A DNA stretch of 20,411 nucleotides, taken from NCBI GenBank assembly GCA_003176035.1, contig PSRL01000103.1:1-20411 (forward strand). Reading direction: 5' to 3'. A program made the position numbers and the translations under genes. Below are positions 6,769-15,212 of the stretch, in pieces; position 1 is the stretch's first letter, and each line of letters begins with the position of its first letter. The DNA is from Verrucomicrobiota bacterium (GTDB lineage: Bacteria > Verrucomicrobiota > Verrucomicrobiia > Chthoniobacterales > Xiphinematobacteraceae). The notes under the pieces are model-generated. The model made no database searches, was not told the origin of the DNA, and was given only the letters and a program-made list of their open reading frames with translations.

Positions 6769-8493
6769 ATGACGACTCAAAATTCCACAATAACCACTCT
6801 GCGTGAGCAGCTTGCTTTCCGACTACGTGAGGCCTTGCTCAGGGCGGGACTCTCCGAAGATGTTGTGGAAATCTCGCCGGCGACAACCAGCAAATTTGGA
6901 GATTACCAATCCAATACCGCCATGGTTTTAGCCAAACGCCTGGGAGCAAACCCCCGAACTATAGCAGAACGGATTGTGGCCTCTCTCAACGTTGCAGACC
7001 TGAGTGCTCCTCCTGAGATAGCTGGCGCAGGCTTCTTAAATTTTCGCTTCTCCCAGGAGTTCCTGACAAGGCGCATCAGTTGCATTTTTGACGACGACCG
7101 CATGGGCGTTCCTTTTGCGTGCCATAGAAAACGAATCATCATCGATTTCAGCTGTCCAAACGTGGCTAAGCCCATGCACGTCGGGCACATTCGCAGCACC
7201 ATTTTGGGCGATGCTCTCGCTCGCATCGCGCGCTTTCTGGGCCATGAGGTGATTACGGACAATCACATTGGCGACTGGGGCACTCAATTCGGCAAAGTGA
7301 TTTACGGATGGAAACATTTCCTGGATCAGGATCGTCTCGCTCGCGAACCCGTGGAAGAGTTGGTACGACTCTATCGCCATACCCACCGCCTGGAGGAGGA
7401 AAATCCCGCCATCGCCGCCCAGGCCCGCAAAGAGCTGGTTCTTCTCCAACAAGGAGATCCGGAAAATCTCCGCATCTGGAAGCAAAGCGTTGAACTTTCC
7501 TGGAAAGAATTTGAGAAAATTTATAGGACTTTAGAGATCCACTTCGATCAGTGCCTGGGAGAAAGCTTTTACAACGAAGCTTTACGTCCTCTCGTAGAAC
7601 GCCTTCTGGAGACAAAAGTAGCTCAACCCAGCGAGGGCGCGGTTTGTATTTTCTTCCCGGAAACGCCGGAATTAACGCCCTGCATCGTCCGAAAAACCGA
7701 TGGGGGTTTTCTTTATGCCACCACCGATCTTGCTACCATAGAATATCGGGTGAAAACCTGGAACCCCGACGCTATTTGGTACGTTACGGGAGCGCCACAA
7801 GCGCTTCACTTTCGACAAATTTTCGCAGCTGCTCGGCGTTTGGGCATTCAAGCTGAACTTGTCCACATCGCATTTGGCAGCATCCTCGGGGAAGACCGTA
7901 AAATGATGAAGACGCGATCCGGGGAAAATGTCGCCCTTGCGGAGCTTTTAAATGAAGCCATCGAACGAGCTTCTAAAATCATCGCGGAAAAAAATCCCAC
8001 GCTTCCTTCCGAGGAACGACAAAATTTGGCGTCCGCCATCGGTATCGGCGCCGTTAAGTATGCGGAGCTCTCCCAACATCGAATGACAGACTACGTTTTT
8101 TCCTGGGACAAAATGCTTTCGTTTCAAGGAAATACCGCTCCCTACCTGCAAAATGCTTACGTCCGTATTCGGTCTCTTTTTCGCAAGTCAAACGCCATTC
8201 CCCAGGAAACTTGTGCGATCCTATTAGAATCCCCTGAGGAACGTGCTCTTGCGCTTCGCCTCCTCCAGTTTGGAGAAACAGTTTCCGCAGTGCTTGAGGA
8301 ATTTCGCCCCAATCTCCTCGCGAACTATCTCTTTGAATTGGCGAATTTGTTTCATGGCTTCTATGAAAAATGTCCCGTCCTGCGGGCGGAGAACGCCATC
8401 CGCCATTCTCGCCTTGCTCTTTGCCATCTGACGGCAAGGGTGCTTTCCCAAGGACTTTCCCTTTTAGGAATCCGCGCACCGGAAAAAATGTAG
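6769..8493 (+). CDS. argS: Arginyl-tRNA synthetase
   Basis: ArgRS charges tRNA-Arg with arginine in the cytoplasm. The 574-aa class I synthetase is of usual length. The HIGH motif is HVGH (137-140, within NVAKPMHVGHIRST), followed by GDWGTQFGK. The KMSKS position reads KMMKTRSG (378-385), as is common in ArgRS. The C-terminal anticodon-binding region has the typical SDYVFSWDKML-like block (TDYVFSWDKML), GNTAPYLQNAYVRIRS, and the usual LGIRAPEKM ending. A TTG at 6697 could add 24 residues. The ATG at 6769 is preferred because GGAG lies about 12 nt upstream and the product then starts at the family-typical position. The extra segment also overlaps the hairpin at 6686-6700. The glycosyltransferase gene follows after 36 bp. 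Confidence 0.96.
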   Translation: MTTQNSTITTLREQLAFRLREALLRAGLSEDVVEISPATTSKFGDYQSNTAMVLAKRLGANPRTIAERIVASLNVADLSAPPEIAGAGFLNFRFSQEFLTRRISCIFDDDRMGVPFACHRKRIIIDFSCPNVAKPMHVGHIRSTILGDALARIARFLGHEVITDNHIGDWGTQFGKVIYGWKHFLDQDRLAREPVEELVRLYRHTHRLEEENPAIAAQARKELVLLQQGDPENLRIWKQSVELSWKEFEKIYRTLEIHFDQCLGESFYNEALRPLVERLLETKVAQPSEGAVCIFFPETPELTPCIVRKTDGGFLYATTDLATIEYRVKTWNPDAIWYVTGAPQALHFRQIFAAARRLGIQAELVHIAFGSILGEDRKMMKTRSGENVALAELLNEAIERASKIIAEKNPTLPSEERQNLASAIGIGAVKYAELSQHRMTDYVFSWDKMLSFQGNTAPYLQNAYVRIRSLFRKSNAIPQETCAILLESPEERALALRLLQFGETVSAVLEEFRPNLLANYLFELANLFHGFYEKCPVLRAENAIRHSRLALCHLTARVLSQGLSLLGIRAPEKM

Positions 8494-8529
8494 AAGGTTC
8501 CTTTAAAAGGGCACATCAGAAAACGCTGA

Positions 8530-9648
8530 ATGATTCGGGTCCTCCATGTAATCGACAGTCTGGATCTCGGCGGGGGACAAACGGCTTTACTCAATTTGGT
8601 GCGTTTTGCGAAACGCTCTCAATTTCATCTCGAAATTGCGAATTTGCACGGCCAAGGCGTTTTTCGAGAGGCGTTCTTAGAGCTAGGAATTCCCGTCCAT
8701 AGCCTTTCCCCTCATCGTTGGCCGCCATATTACATTCCCAATCTGATTCGACTCTTAAGACGTCGTCGCTTTCACATCGTCCATTGTCACCTCAACGCTT
8801 CTAATTGGATTGCAAAACCGCTTGCGGCGGCATGTGGCGTCCCAATTCGAATTGCTCATGATCAATGCAACGATACATTCCGTTCCCAAAATCCTCTGAT
8901 CACCCTCCTGGACGCACTCACGAACCGGTTTTCCTCTCTGATTTTAGCAGTCTCTCGCTCCACCCGCGATTTTTTGATTTCTCACGAAAATCTCGATCCT
9001 TCACGTGTCGTTTACCTCCCGAATGCAGTAAATACGGAGTATTTCCGGCCTACGCCTTCAACTACGCACATTGCCGCAAAGGAAGAATTAGGTTTTGAAC
9101 CGGGGTGTTTCTTAGTGGGTGGTATCGGCCGGTTGGTTCCTCAGAAAAATTATTCCGCATTTCTCTCGGCATGCGCCCAATTGGTTCAGCAGCGCCCGAA
9201 CAGCCGTTTTTTTATCGCGGGCACAGGTCCTGAAGAAACCAAATTCCGCCAGTTTGCCACCGATCTTGGTATCGCCGATAAAGGAACTTTCCTCGGTTTT
9301 GTCTCAGATACCAGGCTTCTTTACCATGCATCCGATGTTCTTTTAATCCCTTCCTTATACGAAGGGCTCCCCTTGGTAGCACTCGAAGCGATGGCCAGTG
9401 GCGTGCCGATAGTTGCATCAGCTGTGGATGGTTTGTGCGATCTCATCCGCAGCGGTGAAACCGGTCTTCTCGCCTCTTCGCAACAAGCTGAAGAATTCGC
9501 AAAGTTGTTACTACATCTTCATGATTCACCTGAGGATCGCCAGCGCATCGCCGCCGCTGCTCGCAGCGATGTTCAAAGGCATTATGACGCTAAATCCTCC
9601 GTCGAGCAAGTTGAGCAGATTTACCTAAACCTTTTAGACAGGCTCTAA
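8530..9648 (+). CDS. GT4-family glycosyltransferase
   Basis: The 372-aa product has the two Rossmann-type domains of a GT-B retaining glycosyltransferase. The N-terminal acceptor domain begins IRVLHVIDSLDLGGGQTAL, with a glycine-rich loop. It is followed by VSRSTRDFL and LPNAVNTEYF. The donor-binding domain has GIGRLVPQKN, FIAGTGPEE and the E-x7-E motif (E278 and E286 in YEGLPLVALEAMASG). Such enzymes transfer a nucleotide-activated sugar to a lipid, polysaccharide or protein acceptor at the cytoplasmic face of the membrane. Donor and acceptor cannot be read from the sequence. A 36-bp gap after argS suggests read-through transcription. The neighbours give no polysaccharide cluster to assign it to. 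Confidence 0.88.
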   Translation: MIRVLHVIDSLDLGGGQTALLNLVRFAKRSQFHLEIANLHGQGVFREAFLELGIPVHSLSPHRWPPYYIPNLIRLLRRRRFHIVHCHLNASNWIAKPLAAACGVPIRIAHDQCNDTFRSQNPLITLLDALTNRFSSLILAVSRSTRDFLISHENLDPSRVVYLPNAVNTEYFRPTPSTTHIAAKEELGFEPGCFLVGGIGRLVPQKNYSAFLSACAQLVQQRPNSRFFIAGTGPEETKFRQFATDLGIADKGTFLGFVSDTRLLYHASDVLLIPSLYEGLPLVALEAMASGVPIVASAVDGLCDLIRSGETGLLASSQQAEEFAKLLLHLHDSPEDRQRIAAAARSDVQRHYDAKSSVEQVEQIYLNLLDRL

Positions 9649-9708
9649 AAGGCTAGGAAAATACCGGTAATCTGTATCACCGAATCTCACTTCAAGCGCA
9701 CACTAGAA

Positions 9709-9734
9709 AAAAATTCAAAAAAACATGAATTTTT
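9709..9734 (+). repeat. A+T-rich inverted repeat before the 390-aa orphan
   Basis: AAAAATTC (9709-9716) and GAATTTTT (9727-9734) form a perfect 8-bp inverted repeat with a 10-nt loop. It lies 60 bp after the glycosyltransferase stop and 14 bp before a TATAAT box. It could be a weak terminator or an operator at the following promoter. It replaces any recognisable -35 box there. Confidence 0.35.
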
Positions 9735-9747
9735 ACACAACCTATTG

Positions 9748-9753
9748 TATAAT
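9748..9753 (+). promoter_or_regulatory. Perfect TATAAT -10 box, 8 bp before the ATG
   Basis: The hexamer matches the sigma-70 consensus exactly. The spacing implies transcription starting 1-3 nt before the ATG at 9762. The bases between are ACCCCCTT, with no Shine-Dalgarno sequence. No good -35 box sits 16-18 bp upstream. The same arrangement precedes the autotransporter gene at 16921. Confidence 0.5.
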
Positions 9754-9761
9754 ACCCCCTT

Positions 9762-10934
9762 ATGATTGAACCTTCTTTAATCCGTATTCCATCCTCCCAC
9801 CCTGAGTTTGCTCGTCTTCCCGAAGAGTTCAGCGAAAGAGCTGAGCCCTCCTCGAGTACCTCGGAAGACCTCTCTTCCTCCACTCCGCCGTCACTACACT
9901 CTTCACCCGTAGATGCAACGGATAGCTTTCCGGAAGAAATCGTTTCCTCCTCCTTAAGGTCCTCCAGCCCTTCTTTAACGCCTGTTACTGTTTCCGATAC
10001 GGCCTTACATCGGCGACTTGCAGCGGTTGTCCAGCGCATGATCACGCGCAATCATCGAACCCAACAAGCTCTGACCGAAAAAGCAAATTTTAAAAAAAAT
10101 TATAATTCTTTCGTCGATCAGATCGGTAAGGATCGTGCATCTTCCCCCCTATATTATCAGGAAGGCATGCGATTGCTTGGAGATAAACTTCTTTCGCCAG
10201 TAGGAAAAACAGAGATTTCGAAGGTCGATTTGATCACGAATCCGCAGGCCTATTTTTCCAAAAGTGATCTAAAAGTGCTGAAAGCCCTGCAATCCTTTTT
10301 GCTCAATAAGATTGTCACAGGGCCTCGCAATCGTCCTCTACATGAAAATGATTGGTGGGCACTCGAACGCCTGCCCGGTATTACCATGGACGAAACGACG
10401 CGAAATTCCTTACTAAACATCGCCGTGGACTTTGAAGATGTGCTCACCAAAAACCTGCCTTTGCATCTCTTGAGGTATGAATTGAAGTCTGCTGATCAGA
10501 CCTTGGCTCCAACCTCCAAAGAGCCATTTTATAGCGTTCGGAAAGATTATAATGATCCCGCTTATAAAAGCCGTTGGGAAACCGCCTGTGATTCCGAAAT
10601 GTTCCATTCCATAAACGAAACAATTGAAATGATCAGAAATAATCAGGCGGATCTCGCCTCATTGTTTCGAAAATGGGACCTTGCCTACGTTCGGAAGCAG
10701 ACATTACCTACCGCAACTAAACACGATACGACCAATCATCTAGCAAATAGCGGAAACGTCTCCGGAAATGCGGTGGTGCCCGAAAAATCGGTACAAACGA
10801 AATATCAGAAAGAATACCGGGATCTTTCCGCCTTACGTCAAAGATTGGAGAAGATGCACGACGATCTCTTCGTGCTGGCAAGCAGAGGGTTGGGGAAATT
10901 GGTAAAAAAAATGCATAGTCCTGCAACCAGTTAA
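9762..10934 (+). CDS. Unrecognised 390-aa protein with Ser/Pro-rich N-terminus
   Basis: No family is recognised. Residues 1 to about 80 are rich in Ser, Pro, Thr and Glu (runs such as EPSSSTSEDLSSS) and look disordered. From about residue 83 the protein becomes charged and mostly helical, with two strongly polar helical stretches. The second, about 345-385, has heptad-like spacing (YRDLSALRQRLEKMHDDLF). There is no Sec signal peptide and no membrane segment. The upstream TATAAT box is 8 bp from the ATG, suggesting a leaderless message. The next in-frame Met is near residue 93, after the whole Ser-rich part. A disordered Ser-rich N-terminus before helical domains is seen in some secreted effectors, but nothing here proves secretion. 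Confidence 0.8.
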   Translation: MIEPSLIRIPSSHPEFARLPEEFSERAEPSSSTSEDLSSSTPPSLHSSPVDATDSFPEEIVSSSLRSSSPSLTPVTVSDTALHRRLAAVVQRMITRNHRTQQALTEKANFKKNYNSFVDQIGKDRASSPLYYQEGMRLLGDKLLSPVGKTEISKVDLITNPQAYFSKSDLKVLKALQSFLLNKIVTGPRNRPLHENDWWALERLPGITMDETTRNSLLNIAVDFEDVLTKNLPLHLLRYELKSADQTLAPTSKEPFYSVRKDYNDPAYKSRWETACDSEMFHSINETIEMIRNNQADLASLFRKWDLAYVRKQTLPTATKHDTTNHLANSGNVSGNAVVPEKSVQTKYQKEYRDLSALRQRLEKMHDDLFVLASRGLGKLVKKMHSPATS

Positions 10935-11024
10935 AATCTGTACAGGGAAATCCCAGATCGGAAAATCAAATCTTCCAGCGCTCCAGGCAATTGCAAATAC
11001 AAAGCTCGAATACTGATGTGACGA

Positions 11025-11055
11025 TTGACACGTATTTCTAGGGTGCTAGTCTAAC
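11025..11055 (+). promoter_or_regulatory. Probable promoter of the hpnH-shc pair
   Basis: A consensus -35 box TTGACA (11025-11030) is followed by TAGTCT (11047-11052, 16-bp spacer) or TCTAAC (11050-11055, 19-bp spacer). Neither -10 candidate is strong. Either would place the transcript start within a few bases of the hpnH ATG at 11063, again giving little or no leader. Confidence 0.45.
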
Positions 11056-11062
11056 GGCCTTT

Positions 11063-12337
11063 ATGAGGTTTCCGTTGGCCCTCACTGCGAAAATCGCCCT
11101 TCACATTCTTGTCAACAAATTGAGGGGGAAAAAAAAGTTCTCAACCGTCCTCCAGTTGGAACCGCTCCACACCTGTAATCTCACCTGTACCGGATGTGGC
11201 CGTATCAGGGAATACTCCACCTCGTTAAAAAATGTCATGAGCTTGGAGGACTGCCTGACAGCAACGGCTGAATGCGACGCTCCCATGGTTTCGATCTGCG
11301 GTGGCGAACCCCTAATCTACCCTCACATCGAAGCCTTGGTGCAGGGGGTGCTTCGTCAACGTCGTGTTGTGTATATTTGTACAAATGGCATGTTTATGCG
11401 GAAAAAGATGCGCGAAGCCCTTGCGCATCTTTTTCATTTCCGAAGAAAGAAAGCACATCAGTTCATGGAAACTCTCTTGAGGGAAGAGCTCATCACAGCC
11501 AAAGAGGCTGAAAAAATCCGTTCAGCACCCCCCAGCGATTCTGTAATCCTGCCGCATAGTTTTCTGTATTGGAATGTTCATTTGGACGGTTTGGAACGCA
11601 CCCATGACCTCATTGTCGAAAGAGAGGGTGTATTTCGCGAATGCATTCTTGCTATCCGCATGGCTAAAATTATGGGTTACCGGGTAGCTACTAATACGAC
11701 AGTTTATAAGGAAACTAGCATGGAAGAACTGCGGGAAATGTTTGATTATCTTTCCTGGTTAGGAGTGGATGGTCACACCCTTTCACCTGGCTATGACTAT
11801 GATGCTGCCAAGGAAGATATGCGACGACGGCTCAACCTTCAGCCGGAAAACTTCTTTTTAACCCGTGCGATGACTAAAAAGAAATTTGCCGACATCCAGT
11901 CCTGGACAGAACGCTACACGTTCTTTGGGACCCCGGTCTATTTCGATTTTTTGGCCGGAAAGCGCGAGCTCACCTGCTCCGCATGGGCCATTCCCACCCG
12001 CAATATCCGCGGCTGGAAAGGCCCTTGTTATTTGATGACTGACACGCACCACGCGAGTTATCAAGACCTCCTGGAAAAGACAGAGTGGTCCCGTTACGGC
12101 ACGGTCAATGGAACCGCCCTCGATCCCCGTTGTCAGAATTGCATGGTGCACTGCGGCTATGAACCCACGGCTGCTTTGGGATTAAATGCAAAACGCGGCG
12201 ATACGTGGCGCAATATCAAATTTCAATTCGGTGCCCGTCCCCCACAACACCAAAAAGGTGCAAGCATACACGCCTTTAATGGTATCAGCGCGGGAAACGG
12301 GCATAAAACCGGTGTGACTCCTCCAGCCATTCATTAA
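11063..12337 (+). CDS. hpnH: Adenosyl-hopene transferase, radical SAM protein HpnH
   Basis: HpnH adds the 5'-deoxyadenosyl group of SAM to diploptene, giving adenosylhopane, the first step of side-chain building in C35 hopanoids. The radical SAM cluster motif CNLTCTGC provides C38, C42 and C45. GGEP at 80-83 binds SAM. The family-typical C-terminal motif is DPRCQNCMVHCGYEPTA (C357, C360, C364). The N-terminus has a hydrophobic, basic segment suited to membrane contact. The product is 424 aa, longer than the ~340-390 aa usual for the family. About 40 extra basic, helical residues (122-162) sit between the CTNG block and HLDG, and there is also a polar tail. The cyclase gene follows 11 bp downstream, which supports the assignment. 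Confidence 0.9.
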   Translation: MRFPLALTAKIALHILVNKLRGKKKFSTVLQLEPLHTCNLTCTGCGRIREYSTSLKNVMSLEDCLTATAECDAPMVSICGGEPLIYPHIEALVQGVLRQRRVVYICTNGMFMRKKMREALAHLFHFRRKKAHQFMETLLREELITAKEAEKIRSAPPSDSVILPHSFLYWNVHLDGLERTHDLIVEREGVFRECILAIRMAKIMGYRVATNTTVYKETSMEELREMFDYLSWLGVDGHTLSPGYDYDAAKEDMRRRLNLQPENFFLTRAMTKKKFADIQSWTERYTFFGTPVYFDFLAGKRELTCSAWAIPTRNIRGWKGPCYLMTDTHHASYQDLLEKTEWSRYGTVNGTALDPRCQNCMVHCGYEPTAALGLNAKRGDTWRNIKFQFGARPPQHQKGASIHAFNGISAGNGHKTGVTPPAIH

Positions 12338-12348
12338 AATTTTTCGCC

Positions 12349-14349
12349 GTGCATCTCCCCGCGTCTCACCTCATTGCGTTCGAATCGCTTTTCCAAGCCG
12401 AGCACTCCTCCATCGTCCTCAAAGATGCGATCCGTAGAGCCCAAGAAAACCTTTTACACCTGCAATCCGAAGACGGCTATTGGCAAGGGGAACTCTTAGT
12501 GGATAGCACCCTTTGTTCGGACACAATTCAGTACCTCCACTGGAGCGGGCGGCACGATGAGATTCTCCAAGAACGCTGTGCCGAGCACATTCGAGCGCGC
12601 CAATTACCAGACGGGGGCTGGAATATCTACGAAGGCGGCCCAAGCGAAATCAACGCCTCTGTCAAAGCCTATTTTGCACTTAAGCTTTCGGGAGACTCTC
12701 AAGCGGATCCCCGAATGAAAAAGGCACGAGCCAATATCTTACGCTTAGGTGGAATCCCTTGCATGAATACATACGCAAAACTGTATTTAGCCCTGCTAGG
12801 CCAATTCCCGTGGAAGTTCCTCCCCACCCTCCCCGTGGAACTTTTCTTATTGCCTTCCTGGTTTCCCTTTAATGTCTACGAAATGTCCTCCTGGAGCCGG
12901 GCGATGATTGCTCCGCTAGCTCTCCTAAATCATTTTAAACCCACACGCACACTTCCTCCGCACCTCCATCTGCATGAACTCTACCCAGCCGGTATGGAGG
13001 GCACAGATCTCTCTTTGCGACAAGATCCCCAGTTCTGGACATGGCGAAATTTTTTTCTTCGTTGCGATTCCTTCCTTAAGATTTATGACCGTTTTCCAAT
13101 TCAATCCCTACGTCGACACGCGCTTACCGTGGCCCGTCAATGGATGATAGAGCGCATGGGAAATGGAAGTGAAGGCCTCGCAGCCATTTTCCCAGCCATG
13201 CTCAACAGCCTCATGGCTCTTCAAGCCCTTGGCACCCCCGCTGAAGACCCCATCTTTCAAAAAGCGGAACAAGATTTTCGAGGTCTCTTCGTGGAAACTG
13301 GCGATGACTTTCGCATTCAACCCTGCCTTTCTCCCGTGTGGGACACGGCCATTACCGCCATTAGCCTCGCCGAATCCGGGCTTTCCTCATCTCATTCGGC
13401 TTTGCAGGCAGCCGGACGTTGGCTGGAGAAGCGCGAAGTGCGTTTTCGTGGAGATTGGGCGCAGAAAATTTCCGCCGAAGCTAGCGGTTGGGCATTTGAG
13501 CATGAAAATAAATATTATCCCGATACCGATGATACCATGATGGTCCTCATGGCTCTTCGGCTCATCGCAACGGATCAGCCCGAAGTCCGAAACGCCTGCA
13601 TGTCCCGAGGCCTCCGCTGGCTGCTGAGCTTTCAATGCAAGGATGGCGGCTGGGCGGCATTCGATCGGGACATCACTCAAACTTGGCTCGAAGACGTTCC
13701 CTTTGCTGATCACAACGCCATCTTGGACCCCAGCTGTAGTGATCTCACCGCCCGCATGCTCGAGTTGCTTGGAAAAATCGGCTGGAAAAAAACAGCGCGA
13801 GAAAGCAATTCCGCAGAAAGCGCGTTGATTCGAAATGCCATCGGCTTTCTACGCCGCACGCAGGAAAGTGACGGCTCCTGGTATGGCCGCTGGGGAGTCA
13901 ACTATATTTACGGTACTTGGCAAGTCCTCCGCGGATTGGAAGCCATCGGCATGGATATGCAGCAGTCCTGGATTCAGCATGGCCGCAACTGGCTGGAAAG
14001 CTGTCAAAACCCCGACGGCGGCTGGGGCGAAACCTGCGCTTCCTATGAAGATCCAACACTAAAAGGAAAAGGACCCAGCACCGCCAGTCAAACCGCCTGG
14101 GCTCTCATGGGACTTTGTGCCTGTGGCGACTTCACACGAGTATCAATCCTCCGAGGAATTCAATGGCTGATTCGCCATCAAAATCCCGACGGATCATGGA
14201 CTGAAAATGCCACCACAGGCACCGGTTTTCCAAAAGTTTTCTACCTCAAATACGATCTCTATAGAAATAATTGGCCCCTCCTTGCCCTCGCCACTTATCA
14301 GAAAGGGATCATCCGATTATCCGCAGAAAACTTTTCACCCAATCTCTAA
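12349..14349 (+). CDS. shc: Squalene-hopene cyclase
   Basis: The enzyme cyclises squalene to hopene (diploptene) and diplopterol at the cytoplasmic membrane. Hopene is the substrate of HpnH encoded just upstream. The 666-aa product has normal length. The catalytic acid motif is DTDDT (D392, D394, D395, within YPDTDDTMMV). Several QW repeats that brace the alpha-barrel are visible at W91 (DGGWNIY), W435 (DGGWAAFD), W511 (DGSWYGRWG), W559 (DGGWGET) and W617 (DGSWTEN). The start is a GTG at 12349 with no Shine-Dalgarno sequence. It is 11 bp after hpnH, so translation may be coupled. In other bacteria this gene is also called hpnF. Squalene-forming genes (hpnC, hpnD, hpnE) are not in the window. 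Confidence 0.95.
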   Translation: MHLPASHLIAFESLFQAEHSSIVLKDAIRRAQENLLHLQSEDGYWQGELLVDSTLCSDTIQYLHWSGRHDEILQERCAEHIRARQLPDGGWNIYEGGPSEINASVKAYFALKLSGDSQADPRMKKARANILRLGGIPCMNTYAKLYLALLGQFPWKFLPTLPVELFLLPSWFPFNVYEMSSWSRAMIAPLALLNHFKPTRTLPPHLHLHELYPAGMEGTDLSLRQDPQFWTWRNFFLRCDSFLKIYDRFPIQSLRRHALTVARQWMIERMGNGSEGLAAIFPAMLNSLMALQALGTPAEDPIFQKAEQDFRGLFVETGDDFRIQPCLSPVWDTAITAISLAESGLSSSHSALQAAGRWLEKREVRFRGDWAQKISAEASGWAFEHENKYYPDTDDTMMVLMALRLIATDQPEVRNACMSRGLRWLLSFQCKDGGWAAFDRDITQTWLEDVPFADHNAILDPSCSDLTARMLELLGKIGWKKTARESNSAESALIRNAIGFLRRTQESDGSWYGRWGVNYIYGTWQVLRGLEAIGMDMQQSWIQHGRNWLESCQNPDGGWGETCASYEDPTLKGKGPSTASQTAWALMGLCACGDFTRVSILRGIQWLIRHQNPDGSWTENATTGTGFPKVFYLKYDLYRNNWPLLALATYQKGIIRLSAENFSPNL

Positions 14350-14404
14350 ATTGAGTTCCCGTATTAGTAGCAACTTCATTTCGTCGCTACAGCCTCAATT
14401 TTCT
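14348..14404. terminator. Bidirectional stem-loop between convergent genes
   Basis: AAATTGAG (14348-14355) pairs perfectly with CTCAATTT (14394-14401). Inside it, GTAGC (14367-14371) pairs with GCTAC (14386-14390), with two more pairs beyond a mismatch. The nested stem fills the 61-bp gap between the cyclase stop and the end of the minus-strand gene. A short T-run follows on the + strand. Position and structure fit a terminator serving both genes, although the stem is interrupted. Confidence 0.5.
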
Positions 14405-14410
14405 AACGAT

Positions 14411-14938
14411 TTAAATTCCTGCTGCTTGTTTCTCCAAGGCTGCCCGTCGCGCTTGTTCATTTGCTATTATATTAGCAATTTCCTCAGCTTTTTTTATAGT
14501 CTCTTTTCGTGCAGCAAGCTCTTTCCCCATTAATTCTTCTCTATGAAACATTAGCATGTCGATATTTGTGTTTAAAAATTCCTGCACATCTTCCCAATCT
14601 TTCCCCTGAAGATCTTTTACGTTTTCCTTAGTGAGTTTAGTGAGATCTTTTAAGCTCTTCTTGCACTGGATGTCGTTTTTATTAGCCCGTAGCAATAGCT
14701 CCAAGGACTCTTCCTTGCTGAGTGCATCTATAAATTTTTGACGTTTAGCTTCATCTAGATTCTCATATGGGGCACGTTTCTGCAATACCTGCAAGCGCTC
14801 TGTCGGACTTAGTTTTTCCACAAAAATTCGAGCATTAGTTTTAACTAGTTTATTAGCTTGGGAACCGCCACCCAAATTTGACAATTGATGTTGAGTTACA
14901 GACTGGGAGCCTCGTACTCCATTAGTGAGGTTTAACAT
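14411..14938 (-). CDS. Unrecognised 175-aa helical protein, A+T-rich orphan
   Basis: No family is recognised. The first 30 residues are polar and low in complexity (LTNGVRGSQSVTQHQLSNLGG). The rest, from about residue 35, is rich in Lys, Glu, Leu and Ala. It is probably almost all helical, with a coiled-coil-like C-terminus (RKETIKKAEEIANIIAN). There is no signal peptide and no membrane segment, so it should be cytoplasmic unless specially exported. It is the only complete minus-strand gene here and is visibly richer in A+T than its neighbours, as is the 200 bp upstream. A TATAAA lies 11 bp before the ATG, with no Shine-Dalgarno sequence. The composition and lack of relatives hint at acquired or fast-evolving DNA. 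Confidence 0.75.
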   Translation of the reverse strand: MLNLTNGVRGSQSVTQHQLSNLGGGSQANKLVKTNARIFVEKLSPTERLQVLQKRAPYENLDEAKRQKFIDALSKEESLELLLRANKNDIQCKKSLKDLTKLTKENVKDLQGKDWEDVQEFLNTNIDMLMFHREELMGKELAARKETIKKAEEIANIIANEQARRAALEKQAAGI

Positions 14939-15081
14939 AGGATTTACAATTTATATTTATTTCAACGATTATCAAATAATATAAATGGGCATAATTTACC
15001 GATAATGCTATTGAAAATAGCAATAGATAGTCCCGTTTAATAAAAATAGCTTCTCTAAATTCATTAACATTACATTTATAC

Positions 15082-15106
15082 TAGAGCATTTAGTAACTAA
15101 ATAATT
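15082..15106 (+). repeat. 25-bp palindromic repeat, copy 1
   Basis: The sequence TAGAGCATTTAGTAACTAAA and five further bases match 20325-20349 at 23 of 25 positions. Its core, ATTTAGT-A-ACTAAAT, is a perfect palindrome with 7-bp arms. It lies 144 bp upstream of the minus-strand orphan gene, next to the structured element at 15111-15212. It could be a protein-binding site or a small dispersed repeat. Confidence 0.55.
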
Positions 15107-15110
15107 ACAT

Positions 15111-15212
15111 ATGGCAAGAAATTACCATGCGGTTACGGGCCTTTTGTCCCAGGTCCGGCAGATGCCGGATTACCTCAACCGGTCCACCGGCAGCCGCAGG
15201 ACCTGGCACAAA
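15111..15212 (-). repeat. Structured G+C-rich element, copy B, with long foldback
   Basis: The minus-strand sequence of 15111-15166 aligns with copy A at 371-417. The arms TTTGTCCCAGGTCC (15143-15156) and GGACCTGGCACAAA (15199-15212) pair over 14 bp with one mismatch. They enclose 42 nt that contain smaller stems. A second GGTCC at 15181-15185 could compete for the same GGACC, so two folds are possible. It is G+C-rich inside an A+T-rich gap and lies 173 nt upstream of the minus-strand gene. It is not recognised as SRP RNA, RNase P RNA, tmRNA or a known riboswitch. Confidence 0.45.

Noticed and set aside
7253..7615. Minus-strand frame of 120 codons inside argS
   Set aside because: It lies entirely within a well-supported argS and shows low-complexity content typical of a shadow frame.
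15111..15212. Possible SRP RNA (4.5S) because of CAGGTCCGG
   Set aside because: The diagnostic GGAAG tetraloop and AGCAGCC side of the SRP domain IV are missing on both strands.
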